Positions 26,539 to 36,527 of a stretch of DNA of 64,000 nucleotides are shown piece by piece (position 1 is the first letter of the stretch; every line of letters begins with the position of its first letter). The translations under genes were made by a program, and so were the position numbers. The DNA is from Nocardioides houyundeii (GTDB lineage Bacteria; Actinomycetota; Actinomycetes; Propionibacteriales; Nocardioidaceae). Where the stretch lies: the NCBI RefSeq assembly GCF_002865585.1, contig NZ_CP025581.1, forward strand, positions 434,001-498,000, in the 5' to 3' direction. The notes beneath the pieces are model-generated. The model searched no databases. It saw only the letters and a program-made list of their open reading frames with translations, and was not told the DNA's origin.

Positions 26539-26544
26539 TAGGCT
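26539..26544 (+). promoter_or_regulatory. purC -10 box, leaderless GTG start
   Basis: TAGGCT, then 7 bases, then the GTG of purC at 26552. The same arrangement (TAGGCT, 7 bases, GTG) stands before purL. Confidence 0.6.
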
Positions 26545-26551
26545 CTGTGAC

Positions 26552-27448
26552 GTGGCTGACCTCAACATTCCCGCTGCTCCCGCGATCGAGGGCACCACGC
26601 ACGTGCACAGCGGGAAGGTGCGCGACCTCTACCGCATCGACTCCGGTGAGCACCAGGGCAGGCTACTGATGGTCGCCAGCGACCGGATCTCGGCCTACGA
26701 CTACGTCCTGGACTCCACGATCCCCGACAAGGGCGAGATCCTCACCCGGATGTCGCTGTGGTGGTTCGGGCAGCTGGCGGACCTGGCGGACAACCACGTC
26801 GTCTCCACCGACGTGCCCGCCCAAGTGGCGGGACGGGCCGTGATCTGCGAGAGCCTGGACATGTTCCCCGTCGAGTGCGTCGCCCGCGGCTACCTGACCG
26901 GGTCCGGACTCGTCGACTACCGCCGTACCGGGGAGGTCTGCGGCATCTCGCTCCCGCCGGGCCTGGAGGACGCCTCCCGGCTCCCCGAGCCGATCTTCAC
27001 CCCCGCCAGCAAGGCCGAGCTGGGCGACCACGACGAGAACGTCTCCTACGACGCGGTCGTCGCGACCATCGGCGACACCACCGCCGCCCAGCTGCGGCGG
27101 CTGACGCTGGAGGTCTACGGCCGGGCCGAGGCGATCGCCCGCGAGCGCGGCATCATCCTGGCCGACACCAAGCTGGAGTTCGGCCGCCGTCCCGACGGTA
27201 CGACGGTGCTCGCCGACGAGGTGCTGACCCCGGACTCCTCCCGCTACTGGCCCGCGGACGAGTGGCAGCCCGGCCGCGCCCAGCGGTCCTACGACAAGCA
27301 GGTCGTGCGCGACTGGCTGACCGGCCCCGACTCCGGCTGGGACCGCACGGCCGGCACCCCGCCGCCCGCCCTGCCCGCCGAGGTCGTGGAGCTGACCCGC
27401 GGCCGGTACGTCGAGGCCTACGAGCGGCTCACCGGCGAGCGGTTCTGA
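26552..27448 (+). CDS. purC: SAICAR synthetase
   Basis: 298 residues. It condenses CAIR and aspartate with ATP to give SAICAR. Motifs: [12 protein letters not shown] near residues 17-28, [23 protein letters not shown] (SDRISAYD signature), [13 protein letters not shown] and [14 protein letters not shown] with the metal-binding Asp/Glu pattern. This is the long (about 300-residue) type. It starts with GTG 26552 without a ribosome-binding site, and a TAGGCT -10 box is 7 bases upstream. An SRPBCC gene follows 4 bases after the stop, probably cotranscribed. Confidence 0.96.
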   Translation: MADLNIPAAPAIEGTTHVHSGKVRDLYRIDSGEHQGRLLMVASDRISAYDYVLDSTIPDKGEILTRMSLWWFGQLADLADNHVVSTDVPAQVAGRAVICESLDMFPVECVARGYLTGSGLVDYRRTGEVCGISLPPGLEDASRLPEPIFTPASKAELGDHDENVSYDAVVATIGDTTAAQLRRLTLEVYGRAEAIARERGIILADTKLEFGRRPDGTTVLADEVLTPDSSRYWPADEWQPGRAQRSYDKQVVRDWLTGPDSGWDRTAGTPPPALPAEVVELTRGRYVEAYERLTGERF

Positions 27449-27452
27449 CCTC

Positions 27453-27872
27453 GTGGGCTTCTCCGTGACCGTCGACGTGGAAGCCCCCGTGGACCGGGTC
27501 TTCGACTACCTCTGCGAGCCCGCGAACCGCCCCGCCTGGCAGGCCAGCCTGCGCCGCGTCGAAGTCCTCACCTCCGGTCCTGCCGGCATCGGCACCCGCT
27601 GGTACGACGTCACCTGGCCCGGGGTGCGCCCGCTGATGGAGATCACCGCCTGGGAGCAGAACGTCCGCTGGGTCGAGCACGGCGTCTGGCGCGGCCTGGA
27701 GGTCACCCTCGACCTGGTCTTCGTCCCGCTGGACGAGCACCGCACCCGGGTGCGGGCCACCACCGACGTCCTGGCCCCCGGCTGGCGTCGCCCGCTGGGC
27801 TGGGTGCTGGACCGGCTCGGTCCGCTGGGCGCCCGCGACGACCTGAGGCGCGCGGCCCGGCTCATCCCCTAG
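27453..27872 (+). CDS. SRPBCC-superfamily protein
   Basis: 139 residues with the START/polyketide-cyclase-like layout: VTVDVEAPVDRVFDYLCEPANRPAWQASLRRVE, then WYDVTWPGVRPLMEITAWE and the C-terminal helix. It would bind a small hydrophobic ligand; nothing indicates which. GTG start only 4 bases after purC. The next gene, an acyl-CoA ligase, begins after its stop with its own -10 box. Confidence 0.8.
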   Translation: MGFSVTVDVEAPVDRVFDYLCEPANRPAWQASLRRVEVLTSGPAGIGTRWYDVTWPGVRPLMEITAWEQNVRWVEHGVWRGLEVTLDLVFVPLDEHRTRVRATTDVLAPGWRRPLGWVLDRLGPLGARDDLRRAARLIP

Positions 27873-27875
27873 ATT
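27870..27875 (+). promoter_or_regulatory. -10 box of acyl-CoA ligase gene, leaderless
   Basis: TAGATT, 6 bases before the ATG at 27882. It overlaps the stop codon of the preceding SRPBCC gene, so the ligase gene has its own transcription start. Confidence 0.45.
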
Positions 27876-27881
27876 GACGCC

Positions 27882-29432
27882 ATGACCAATCTCGCCACGC
27901 TCCTCGAGGACTCCGTCGCCAAGTACGGCGACCGCGACGCGATCGTCCTGGGGGACACCCGGCTGACGTACGCCGCGGTCGACCAGTTCGCCAACATGTG
28001 CGCCAACCTGCTCGTCGAGCGGGGCATCAAGCCGGGCGACAAGGTGGCCCTGACCTGCCCCAACCTGCCGTTCTTCTCGATCGTCTACTACGGCATCCTC
28101 AAGGCCGGGGCGACCGTGGTGCCGCTCAACGTGCTGCTCAAGGGCCGTGAGGTCGCCTACCACCTCGACGACGCCGACGTGAAGGCGTACTTCTGCTTCG
28201 AGGGGACCCCCGAGCTGCCGATGGCCAAGGCGGGCCACGAGGGCTTCACCGCCACCGAGGGCTGCGAGCACTTCTTCGTCATCACCGCCGACCTGGGCGC
28301 GGCCTCCCCGATCGAGGGCACCGAGACGATGGCCGGCGCGATGATGACCCAGTCGCCGGAGTTCACCAGCGTGGCGACCGACGACTCCGACACCGCGGTC
28401 ATCCTCTACACCTCCGGCACCACCGGTCAGCCCAAGGGCGCCGAGCTGACGCACAGCAACATGCTCTCCAACGCGCTGTCCGGAGCCGACCTCTTCAACG
28501 CCGACGCGGAGCACCCCGACACCTACCTGTGCGTGCTGCCGCTCTTCCACTCCTTCGGCCAGACCGTGATCCAGAACGGCGCCTTCGCCTACGGCGGCAC
28601 CGTGGTGATGCTGCCGCGCTTCGAGGCCGAGCCGGCGCTGCAGCTGATGGCCCGCGAGAAGGTCACGTTCTTCGCCGGTGTCCCCACGATGTACTGGGGG
28701 CTGCTGGGCGTGCTGGACGACTCCGGCGTCGACGTGCAGGACCTGGCCGCCAACCTGCGGGTGGCGGTGTCCGGCGGTGCGGCCCTCCCGGTGGAGGTGC
28801 ACAAGGAGTTCGAGCGCCGCTTCGGCGTCACCATCCTCGAGGGCTACGGCCTCTCGGAGACCTCGCCGGTGGCCAGCTTCTCGGTGTACGGCGAGCCGGT
28901 GCGGGTCGGCTCCATCGGCCCGGCGATCCCCGGGGTGCAGATGAAGCTGATCAAGGACGACTGGTCGGACTCCGAGCCCGGCGAGATCGGTGAGATCGCC
29001 ATCCAGGGCCCCAACGTGATGAAGGGCTACCACGGCCGCCCCGAGGCCACCGCCGAGGCGATCCACGACGGCTGGTTCCGCACCGGCGACCTGGCCCGGG
29101 TGGACGAGGACGGGTGGTACTACATCGTCGACCGCTCCAAGGACATGATCATCCGCGGCGGCTACAACGTGTACCCCCGCGAGGTCGAGGAGACCCTGCT
29201 CACTCACCCTGACGTCTCCCTGTGCGCGGTCATCGGCGTGCCGCACGACAGCCACGGCGAGGAGATCAAGGCGGTGGTGATCCGCAACCCCGGCGCAAGC
29301 GTGACCGAGGCCGAGCTGGTGGCGTGGGCCAAGGAGCAGATGGCGGCGTACAAGTACCCGCGCATCGTGGAGTTCCGCGACTCGCTGCCCATGACCTCCA
29401 CGGGCAAGATCCTCAAGCGCGAGCTCAGCTGA
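27882..29432 (+). CDS. Long-chain fatty acid-CoA ligase (AMP-forming)
   Basis: 516 residues of the ANL superfamily. It activates a fatty acid with ATP and CoA. Motifs: ILYTSGTTGQPKGAELTHSN (AMP-binding P-loop, near residues 175-194), EGYGLSETSPVASF near 320, then GWFRTGDLARVDEDGWYYIVDRSKDMI near 395-421 and the hinge RGGYNVYPREVEE. The catalytic lysine lies in STGKILKREL at the C-terminus. Short- or medium-chain specificity is possible. Soluble or membrane-associated enzyme. Confidence 0.93.
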   Translation: MTNLATLLEDSVAKYGDRDAIVLGDTRLTYAAVDQFANMCANLLVERGIKPGDKVALTCPNLPFFSIVYYGILKAGATVVPLNVLLKGREVAYHLDDADVKAYFCFEGTPELPMAKAGHEGFTATEGCEHFFVITADLGAASPIEGTETMAGAMMTQSPEFTSVATDDSDTAVILYTSGTTGQPKGAELTHSNMLSNALSGADLFNADAEHPDTYLCVLPLFHSFGQTVIQNGAFAYGGTVVMLPRFEAEPALQLMAREKVTFFAGVPTMYWGLLGVLDDSGVDVQDLAANLRVAVSGGAALPVEVHKEFERRFGVTILEGYGLSETSPVASFSVYGEPVRVGSIGPAIPGVQMKLIKDDWSDSEPGEIGEIAIQGPNVMKGYHGRPEATAEAIHDGWFRTGDLARVDEDGWYYIVDRSKDMIIRGGYNVYPREVEETLLTHPDVSLCAVIGVPHDSHGEEIKAVVIRNPGASVTEAELVAWAKEQMAAYKYPRIVEFRDSLPMTSTGKILKRELS

Positions 29433-29558
29433 ACCGTCCGTACGTAGAACACCGCACCCCCTGCTCGGTGACTCTGCCAAGATGTCGCCGGCAGGGGATC
29501 GTGGAGCGCGCCACGGGGGGTGCGCGGGTCTTCTGCCCACAGGTACGAGGGGCCGAGC

Positions 29559-30863
29559 ATGAGATCGCGACGCGAGACCAGGCAGCACGCACGGCTGCGG
29601 CCGACGTCCGCGACGGCGGTGGCCCTGGTCGCCGTGCTGGGTGCCGGGTTCGTCCCGTCCGCGGGCGCGGCGACCTGGACCGAAGGGGAGCCGTTCAGGA
29701 TCACCGCCGACGACGGCGACCGGGGCAAGGTGCTGCGGCTGCGCTGTACCGGACCCCAGGCCGCGCTGCTCAACGTCTCCGACGGCCGTACGTCGATCGG
29801 CCGGTGCAACCAGATCCGCAGCTTCCAGCTCGTCGGCGGACGTTTCGCCGTGGTCGACCTGCGTGAGCTCGCCCCGGGGTCCCTGGCCCCGGCCGCGGGC
29901 GCGTGGCTGGAGGTGCAGGACGCCCGCGAGACGTGGGGCACCTACACCGACGACCTCATCGGCGGCAGCACGATCGTCGACTCGGGCGCGGGCAACGACA
30001 TCATCTCTTCGGGCTACTCCGCCAACGGCAAGCCCTTCACCTCGGACCTCCGGGTGGCCCAGGTCCGCGGCGGCGCCGGTGTGGACGAGTGGCGCGCCGG
30101 CTTCGAGGCATTCACCCAGGCCACCCGGTTCACCCTGGACGCCGCTCGGCTGCAGGTCACCGACGACCAAGGCCTCTCGATCGCCCCGGCGGTCGACGGG
30201 ATCGAGGCGGCGACGGTGCGGCTCGAGGGTGACAACCACGTCTTCGACGCCTCTGCCTTCCCAGGAGTGCTCAGCATGGAGGCGTCGGGCCAGGTCACGC
30301 TCATCGGGACCCCGGGGCCCGACGTGCTGATGACCCAGGGGGGCAACGACACCATCACCGGCGGGGGTGGCCCCGACACGATCGGAGCCGGAGCGGGCGA
30401 CGACGTCGTCGAGGCCCGTGACGGCGTCGCGGACTCGGTGGACTGCGGCGACGGCTACGACACGGTCCGAGCCGACGCGGTCGACACCGTCGTCAACTGC
30501 GAGACGGTGGTCCTGCCTCCCCCACTGATCGCCCCCACGAGCACCGGGACCCTGACCACGCCCGCGCCGGTGGTGCAGCCGCCCGAGACCAGTGCCATCG
30601 CCGGACCGAAGAAGGTGCGCAAGCCCCGCAAGGCGAAGTTCACCTTCACCTCGGCCACGCCCGGTGCGACCTTCATGTGTCGCCTGGACAAGCGGAAGGC
30701 CAAGCCCTGCACCTCGCCGTACCGGGTGCGGACCAAGAAGCTCAAGCAGGGCAAGCACCGGCTGTGGGCCTGGGCGGTCCTCGGCGCCGACGCGGACCCC
30801 GTCCCGTCCCGGCAGGTCTTCAAGGTCGTGAAGAGGAAGGGCAAGGGCCCCAAGCACCGCTGA
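29559..30863 (+). CDS. Secreted protein with RTX-type calcium-binding repeat
   Basis: 434 residues with an N-terminal signal peptide (Ala/Leu core ending VPSAGA). The first 300 residues are beta-rich and unknown. Near residues 255-300 stand nonapeptide-like repeats GTPGPDVLMTQGGNDTITGGGGPDTIGAGAGDDVV, the pattern of hemolysin-type (RTX) Ca-binding rolls. A Pro/Thr linker follows. The C-terminal 85 residues form a basic, beta-rich domain with two cysteines (FMCRLDKRKAKPCTSPYRV), resembling the Ig-like repeats found at the ends of actinobacterial surface proteins. No enzymatic motif. Confidence 0.75.
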   Translation: MRSRRETRQHARLRPTSATAVALVAVLGAGFVPSAGAATWTEGEPFRITADDGDRGKVLRLRCTGPQAALLNVSDGRTSIGRCNQIRSFQLVGGRFAVVDLRELAPGSLAPAAGAWLEVQDARETWGTYTDDLIGGSTIVDSGAGNDIISSGYSANGKPFTSDLRVAQVRGGAGVDEWRAGFEAFTQATRFTLDAARLQVTDDQGLSIAPAVDGIEAATVRLEGDNHVFDASAFPGVLSMEASGQVTLIGTPGPDVLMTQGGNDTITGGGGPDTIGAGAGDDVVEARDGVADSVDCGDGYDTVRADAVDTVVNCETVVLPPPLIAPTSTGTLTTPAPVVQPPETSAIAGPKKVRKPRKAKFTFTSATPGATFMCRLDKRKAKPCTSPYRVRTKKLKQGKHRLWAWAVLGADADPVPSRQVFKVVKRKGKGPKHR

Positions 30864-30917
30864 GGCGTCCCCCGGCGGAGGGCAGCCGCCCCGGACGGAC
30901 GCCGTACTGTTTCCACC

Positions 30918-31109
30918 ATGGGTCGAATGGTGGGCGTGGGTCTCGGAGTCGTCATGCTCGTCGTGGGGGCGGTCTGGACCTTCCAGGGGCTCGGCTGGTG
31001 GGGCGGCAGCTCGATGAGCGGTGTCGACTTCTGGGCCAAGCTCGGCCCGGCCGTGGCCGGTCTGGGTGTCGCCCTGATCATCGTGGCCGCGCGCGGTCCC
31101 CGTACCTGA
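30918..31109 (+). CDS. Small two-helix membrane protein
   Basis: 63 residues: one hydrophobic helix at about 4-27, a Gly/Trp-rich loop (GLGWWGGSSM) and a second at about 43-60. The ATG is 7 bases after TACTGT (30905-30910), so leaderless. The family is unknown to me; similar small proteins are often found near purS in actinobacteria, but I cannot confirm this here. Confidence 0.7.
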   Translation: MGRMVGVGLGVVMLVVGAVWTFQGLGWWGGSSMSGVDFWAKLGPAVAGLGVALIIVAARGPRT

Positions 31110-31213
31110 GCGGCGTCCGGCTGGTGACCGATCCCACAGCGACGCCGGCGCCCGGTGGCGCGGGTGCGTCGACCTAGACTTGCCGCACCCCGTCGTTCCC
31201 CAAGGAGTGCCCC

Positions 31214-31495
31214 GTGGCCCGAGTCGTCGTTGACGTCATGCCCAAGCCCGAGATCCTCGACCCGCAGGGAAAGGCCGTCCTCGGCGCGCTTCCCCGGCTC
31301 GGCTTCTCCGGTGTCACCGACGTCCGTCAGGGCAAGCGGTTCGAGCTCACCCTGGACGGCGAGATCACCGACGAGGTGCTGGCCGAGGTCGCCAAGATGG
31401 CCGAGACCCTGCTCTCCAACCCGGTGATCGAGGACTTCGAGGTGCACGTGGAGAAGCACTCGGTCGCCGAGGTAGCCGCGGAGGAGGGCCGATGA
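31214..31495 (+). CDS. purS: FGAM synthase subunit PurS
   Basis: 93 residues, the small dimeric subunit that bridges PurL and PurQ and helps pass ammonia between them. It starts with [28 protein letters not shown], the PurS signature. GTG 31214 follows AAGGAG by 6 bases. Overlaps purQ by four bases (ATGA), so subunit amounts are coupled. Confidence 0.95.
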   Translation: MARVVVDVMPKPEILDPQGKAVLGALPRLGFSGVTDVRQGKRFELTLDGEITDEVLAEVAKMAETLLSNPVIEDFEVHVEKHSVAEVAAEEGR

Positions 31496-32160
31496 AGGTC
31501 GGCGTCGTCACCTTCCCGGGCTCCCTCGACGATGTCGACGCCCGTCGCGCCGTCGGCTTCGGCGGCCACGAGGCCGTGGCGCTGTGGCACGGCGACACCG
31601 ACCTGCACGGTGTCGACGCCGTGGTGCTGCCGGGCGGCTTCTCCTACGGCGACTACCTGCGCTGCGGCGCCATCTCCCGCTTCTCGCCGGTGATGGAGAG
31701 CGTCATCGAGGCCGCCGAGCGCGGCATGCCGGTCCTGGGCATCTGCAACGGCTTCCAGATCCTGTGCGAGTCCCACCTGCTGCCCGGCGCGCTGATCCGC
31801 AACGACCACCGCAAGTTCAACTGCGTCGACCAGCGCCTGCGCATCGAGAACAACCGCACGCCGTTCACCGCGGCGTACGAGCAGGGGCAGGAGGTGACGA
31901 TCGTGCTCAAGAACGGCGAGGGCGGCTACGTCGCCGACAACGAGACCCTCGACCGCCTCGAGGGCGAGGGCCGCGTGGTCGCGCGCTACCTGGGCGGCAA
32001 CCCCAACGGCTCGATGCGCGAGATCGCCGGCGTCACCAACGCCGCCGGCAACGTGGTCGGCCTGATGCCGCACCCCGAGCACGCGGTGGAGGAGCTGACC
32101 GGTCCCGGCACCGACGGACTGGGCTTCTTCACCAGCCTCGCCGCCGGAGTGTTCGCGTGA
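31492..32160 (+). CDS. purQ: FGAM synthase glutaminase subunit PurQ
   Basis: 222 residues of the class I glutamine amidotransferase type. It releases ammonia from glutamine for PurL. Seen: [19 protein letters not shown] near residues 43-61, GICNGFQIL with catalytic Cys near residue 84, and the His/Glu pair MPHPEHA near residue 193. Overlaps purS at its start and the DUF3817 gene at its stop (GTGA at 32157). Confidence 0.96.
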   Translation: MKVGVVTFPGSLDDVDARRAVGFGGHEAVALWHGDTDLHGVDAVVLPGGFSYGDYLRCGAISRFSPVMESVIEAAERGMPVLGICNGFQILCESHLLPGALIRNDHRKFNCVDQRLRIENNRTPFTAAYEQGQEVTIVLKNGEGGYVADNETLDRLEGEGRVVARYLGGNPNGSMREIAGVTNAAGNVVGLMPHPEHAVEELTGPGTDGLGFFTSLAAGVFA

Positions 32161-32600
32161 GCCCCACCACCCTCTACCGCCGGGTCGCGGTCGCCGAGGC
32201 GATCACCTGGGCGCTGCTGCTGCTCGGCATGTTCCTCAAGTACGTCACCGAGACCACCGAGGTCATGGTCCGGATCGGCGGCATGATCCACGGCGCCGTC
32301 TTCCTGGCCTACTGCCTCACCACGGTTCTGGTCGCGGTCGACCAGCGCTGGTCGCTCAAGAACGTGGTGCTCGGCCTGCTCTGCGCGGTGCCGCCGTTCG
32401 TCACCGTCTGGTTCGAGCGGTACGCCGAGAAGCGCGGCCTGCTCGACTCCCGCTGGCGCCTGCGCGACGAGGCACCGTCCGGCCTCCTGGAGAGGCTGGC
32501 CGCCTGGCTGGTCCGCAAGCCCCTGCAGGGCCTGGTCGTCGGCGTCGTCGCGGTCGCCGTCCTCTTCGCCGGCGCCATGCTCGCCGGTCCGCCGGTCTGA
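32157..32600 (+). CDS. DUF3817 membrane protein
   Basis: 147 residues with about three or four membrane segments: [43 protein letters not shown] and [22 protein letters not shown] wording. A last helix near 122-142 follows. DUF3817 is a short integral membrane domain of unknown role, common in actinobacteria. GTG start overlaps the purQ stop, so it is translated in the same operon although no biochemical link to purines is known. Confidence 0.8.
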   Translation: MSPTTLYRRVAVAEAITWALLLLGMFLKYVTETTEVMVRIGGMIHGAVFLAYCLTTVLVAVDQRWSLKNVVLGLLCAVPPFVTVWFERYAEKRGLLDSRWRLRDEAPSGLLERLAAWLVRKPLQGLVVGVVAVAVLFAGAMLAGPPV

Positions 32601-32635
32601 CCCGCTCGCCGTCCTGGGGGACCGGAGGACGCCGG

Positions 32636-34087
32636 TCAGAAACGACCCTGCTGCAGCCGGGTCCACACGGTCGAGTTGGCGATGCCGCTCTGGGTGGCGC
32701 GGATCCGCGACTGGTACTTCTTCACCGCGGCCTCGGTGGTGAGGTCGAAGACGCCGGTGGCCTTGACCTTGCCGGCCCCGGCCGCGTTCAGCGAGCGCTG
32801 CAGGCGATAGACCGCCGACCCGGCGGAGCCGACCTTGAGCACCGTCGGCTCGCCCTGGGCGTGCAGCCCGATCCAGTGGGCCTTGCGGAACTTCGGTGAC
32901 ACGGTGAATCCGTGCGCGGCCTGCCAGACGTTGGCCGCCGCGCGGGTGCGCTTGGTGTAGCGGCCGTTGATCTTGTAGGTGTACAGGCCCTGCTCGGCGA
33001 GCGCGCACTGCAGCGCCATCACCTTGCCCGCCTTGGGCCGCACCTTGCCGGGCTTGAGCACCGGGTACTTCTGGTAGGACGTACGCACGCCGCCGCAGCG
33101 GCTCTCGCCGTCCGCGACGCCGCCGCGGCCCAGCTCGAGGTAGTTGCTGTCGATGTTGATCGTCACGCCGCCCCAGGTCTCGTTGTGGCCGCCGCGGTAC
33201 TGCTTCATCCGGCCACCCGGGCGCCAGCCGTCCTCACCGATGTAGCTGGTGGAGGTGTTGGCCAGGCCGTCCCAGCGGGCGATCCAGATCTGCTTGGGCA
33301 GCGAGAACTGGCCCGGTCGGCTGACCCGGGCGTCGTCGAGCATCTTGATGCCCGAGCTGGCGCTGGAGTACAGGCCGCTGACGTAGCCGTGGTACTCGAT
33401 GCGCTCCACCCAGGCGGAGACGAAGGCGAGCGCCGACTCGCGGCAGTTGGTGTTGGCGTGGTCGAAGCCCTCGAGGTCGTACCAGATGGTGCTGGTCGGG
33501 CTGATCCCGTAGCTGCGGGCGTCGCCGGCGTTCTTGTCCGCCTCGGCCATGCCCTGGGCGCGGGCGGCGGCGTAGGTCTTGTCGGCTCCCGGGGTGGGGT
33601 TGATCTTGAAGTCGTCGGAGTAGCGCGGGAACCTCGGCTGGCAGGAGGCCTGCGGCCCGAGCGCGATGGGCAGCAGTCGCCAGCCCTTGGCGAGCTGGGT
33701 GCTGATCCAGGTCGGGCTGAGGTTGGGCTGGCTCCGGCAGGCGCGGGAGTCACCGGAGATGTAGATCCCGGCGGCCAGGAACGGCGAGTGCTCCAGCCAG
33801 GCGTCCATCGCCTTCTGCGTGGGCGCGACGCACTGGTCGAAGCCGTAGCCGGTGAAGTCCCCGGGAGTGACCACGTTCTGCTTGCGGGCGGCCTGCTTGG
33901 CCGCGGTGCCGACGGACGTGCCGACCGATGTGCCGACGGACGTGCCGACAGACGCGGTGGCGGACGTGGCGGGCGCGGTGGTGCCGGCGAGCAGCCCGGC
34001 GGTCAGCGCCAGGGTGGCCAGACCGGCCGTGAGACCAGTCTTGAGACGAGCCGTGAGACGGGGGGCGGAGGGGACGGTGAGGCGCAT
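32636..34087 (-). CDS. Secreted DUF1906 glycoside-hydrolase-like protein with peptidoglycan-binding repeats
   Basis: 483 residues. A signal peptide (two hydrophobic Ala/Leu stretches ending PATSATA) precedes a linker of SVGT repeats made by a 12-base DNA repeat. Residues about 70-290 match the DUF1906/Rv2525c-like GH25-type barrel: GYGFDQCVAPTQKAMDAWL, AGIYISGDSRACR, IWYDLEGFD and GYVSGLYSS. Two C-terminal segments near 310-390 and 400-480 (MALQCALAEQG, VYRLQRSLNAAG) resemble peptidoglycan-binding repeats. It probably acts on or binds the cell wall. Divergent from purL. Confidence 0.85.
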   Translation of the reverse strand: MRLTVPSAPRLTARLKTGLTAGLATLALTAGLLAGTTAPATSATASVGTSVGTSVGTSVGTAAKQAARKQNVVTPGDFTGYGFDQCVAPTQKAMDAWLEHSPFLAAGIYISGDSRACRSQPNLSPTWISTQLAKGWRLLPIALGPQASCQPRFPRYSDDFKINPTPGADKTYAAARAQGMAEADKNAGDARSYGISPTSTIWYDLEGFDHANTNCRESALAFVSAWVERIEYHGYVSGLYSSASSGIKMLDDARVSRPGQFSLPKQIWIARWDGLANTSTSYIGEDGWRPGGRMKQYRGGHNETWGGVTINIDSNYLELGRGGVADGESRCGGVRTSYQKYPVLKPGKVRPKAGKVMALQCALAEQGLYTYKINGRYTKRTRAAANVWQAAHGFTVSPKFRKAHWIGLHAQGEPTVLKVGSAGSAVYRLQRSLNAAGAGKVKATGVFDLTTEAAVKKYQSRIRATQSGIANSTVWTRLQQGRF

Positions 34088-34221
34088 GCAGAAGGCTCCA
34101 GACGAGTGGCGGTCCAGGCACCATAACCTCACCAGTCCCACGAGTCCCACGGGTTGAGCAGAACTACAGCCCAGTAGTTCCTCGCTCCGGACTGCGGCGT
34201 CGGGTGGTCCGGGGGGTCGCC

Positions 34222-34227
34222 TAGGCT
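34222..34227 (+). promoter_or_regulatory. purL -10 box, leaderless GTG start
   Basis: TAGGCT, then 7 bases, then the purL GTG at 34235. The promoter is separate from the purSQ operon. Confidence 0.6.
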
Positions 34228-34234
34228 TGGCGAC

Positions 34235-36523
34235 GTGCCCGCAGCCCAGAACCTCGACACCGTCGCCGCCGCCGCCCAGGACCCCGCCCGCGAGCAGCCC
34301 TGGCAGGACCTGGGGCTGAAGGCCGACGAGTACGCCAGCATCCGCGAGATCCTGGGACGGCGTCCCACCAGCAGCGAGCTGGCGATGTACTCGGTGATGT
34401 GGAGCGAGCACTGCTCCTACAAGTCGACCAAGGTGCACCTCAAGCAGTTCGGCGAGCTGCCCCAGGAGACCGCCGCGGGCAAGATGCTGGCCGGCATCGG
34501 GGAGAACGCCGGCGTCATCGACATCGGCCAGGGGTACGCCGTCACGTTCAAGGTGGAGAGCCACAACCACCCCTCCTTCGTCGAGCCCTACCAGGGGGCG
34601 GCCACCGGCATCGGCGGCATCGTGCGCGACATCCTGGCGATGGGTGCGCGGCCCGTCGCGGTGATGGACCCGCTGCGCTTCGGCCCCCTGGACGCCCCCG
34701 ACACCCAGCGGGTGCTGCCCGGGATCGTCGCGGGCGTCGGCGGCTACGGCAACTGCCTGGGCCTGCCCAACATCGGCGGCGAGGCCGTCTTCGACGAGAC
34801 CTACACCGGCAACCCGCTGGTCAACGCGCTCTGCGTGGGCGTGCTGCGCCACGAGGACCTGCACCTGGCCAACGCCACCGGCGTGGGCAACCAGGTCATC
34901 CTGTACGGCGCCCGCACCGGCGGCGACGGCATCGGCGGGGTGAGCGTGCTCGCCTCGGAGACCTTCGACGCCAACGCCGACGGCAGCAGCGGGCCGGCCA
35001 AGCGGCCCAGCGTCCAGGTGGGCGACCCCTTCATGGAGAAGCTCCTCATCGAGTGCACCCTGGAGCTCTTCGCGGCCGGCGTGGTGGCCGGCATCCAGGA
35101 CCTGGGCGGCGCCGGCCTGAGCTGCGCCACCTCCGAGCTGGCAAGCGCCGGGGACGGCGGCATGCACGTCGAGCTGGACCGGGTCCCGCTGCGCGACTCC
35201 ACGCTGGCTCCCGAGGAGATCCTGATGAGCGAGTCCCAGGAGCGGATGATGGCCGTCGTCGAGCCCGGCGACGTCGAGGCGTTCCTCAAGATCTGCGCCA
35301 AGTGGGACGTCGAGGCCGTGGTGGTCGGCGAGGTCACCGACACCGGCCGGCTGCACATCGACTGGCACGGCGAGCGGGTGGTCGACGTACCGCCGCGCAG
35401 CGTGGCGCACGACGGACCGACGTACCACCGGCCCTTCGCCCGCCCGGCGTGGCAGGACGCGCTCCAGGCAGACGGCGCCGAGGCGCTGCCCCGGCCGGGC
35501 ACCGGCGACGAGCTGCGCGAGACGCTGCTGCGCCTGGTCGCCAGCCCCAACCTGTGCGACAAGTCCTGGATCACCGACCAGTACGATCGCTACGTCCGCG
35601 GCAACACCGTGCTGGCCCAGCCCGCCGACTCCGGCATGATCCGCGTCGACGACCAGACCAACCTCGGCGTCGCGGTCTCCACCGACTGCAACGGCCGCTT
35701 CGCCAAGCTCGACCCGTACGCCGGCGCGCAGCTCGCGCTGGCCGAGAGCTACCGCAACGTCGCCACCGGCGGTGCCCGTCCGCTGGCCATCTCCGACTGC
35801 CTCAACTTCGGCAGCCCCGAGGACCCCGACGTGATGTGGCAGTTCGCCGAGGCCTGCCGCGGTCTCAAGGACGCCTGCCTGGAGCTGGGCATCCCGGTCA
35901 CCGGCGGCAACGTCAGCCTCTACAACCAGACCGGCGAGACCGCGATCCTGCCGACCCCGGTGGTCGCGGTGCTCGGTGTGATCGAGGACGTCACCAAGCG
36001 CACCCCCAGCCACTTCGCCGGCGCCGGGGAGCAGGTCTTCCTGCTCGGCGAGACCCGCGAGGAGCTGTCCGGCTCGGAGTGGGCGCACGTCGTGCACGGC
36101 CACCTCGGCGGCACCCCGCCGCGGGTAGACCTGGCGGCCGAGAAGGCGCTGGCCGAGCTGCTCGCCGACGCCGGCCGCGACGGCGTCCTGACCAGCGCGC
36201 ACGACCTCTCCGACGGCGGCCTCGCCCAGGCGCTGGCAGAGGCGACCTTCCGCAACGGCGTCGGGGTCTCGGTCTCGCTGGCCGACGTCGCCGGCGGCGA
36301 CGCGTTCACCGGACTGTTCACCGAGTCCGCGGCCCGGGCCATCGTCACCGTCGCCGACGACCGGGCCGAGGCGCTGCTCGCCCTCGCCGAGCGGTACGCC
36401 GTGCCGGTCACCGCCATCGGCACGACCGGCGGTGACGACCTGGTCGTGGCCGAGCAGTTCAGCATCCCGGTCGCGACGTTGCGCCAGGCGTGGGCGGCCA
36501 CCATGCCGGCGGCCCTGGGCTGA
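34235..36523 (+). CDS. purL: FGAM synthase subunit PurL (small type)
   Basis: 762 residues; the ATP-dependent synthase subunit that works with PurS and PurQ to convert FGAR to FGAM. The AIR-synthase-like domains carry [16 protein letters not shown] near residues 50-65, [24 protein letters not shown] near 110-135, [14 protein letters not shown] near 288-301 and NVSLYNQTG near 562. The length fits the PurSLQ class rather than the 1300-residue fused enzyme. It starts with GTG right after a TAGGCT box. The next gene on the strand is a dehydrogenase, not purF or purM, which usually follow in relatives. Confidence 0.95.
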   Translation: MPAAQNLDTVAAAAQDPAREQPWQDLGLKADEYASIREILGRRPTSSELAMYSVMWSEHCSYKSTKVHLKQFGELPQETAAGKMLAGIGENAGVIDIGQGYAVTFKVESHNHPSFVEPYQGAATGIGGIVRDILAMGARPVAVMDPLRFGPLDAPDTQRVLPGIVAGVGGYGNCLGLPNIGGEAVFDETYTGNPLVNALCVGVLRHEDLHLANATGVGNQVILYGARTGGDGIGGVSVLASETFDANADGSSGPAKRPSVQVGDPFMEKLLIECTLELFAAGVVAGIQDLGGAGLSCATSELASAGDGGMHVELDRVPLRDSTLAPEEILMSESQERMMAVVEPGDVEAFLKICAKWDVEAVVVGEVTDTGRLHIDWHGERVVDVPPRSVAHDGPTYHRPFARPAWQDALQADGAEALPRPGTGDELRETLLRLVASPNLCDKSWITDQYDRYVRGNTVLAQPADSGMIRVDDQTNLGVAVSTDCNGRFAKLDPYAGAQLALAESYRNVATGGARPLAISDCLNFGSPEDPDVMWQFAEACRGLKDACLELGIPVTGGNVSLYNQTGETAILPTPVVAVLGVIEDVTKRTPSHFAGAGEQVFLLGETREELSGSEWAHVVHGHLGGTPPRVDLAAEKALAELLADAGRDGVLTSAHDLSDGGLAQALAEATFRNGVGVSVSLADVAGGDAFTGLFTESAARAIVTVADDRAEALLALAERYAVPVTAIGTTGGDDLVVAEQFSIPVATLRQAWAATMPAALG

Positions 36524-36527
36524 GTCG

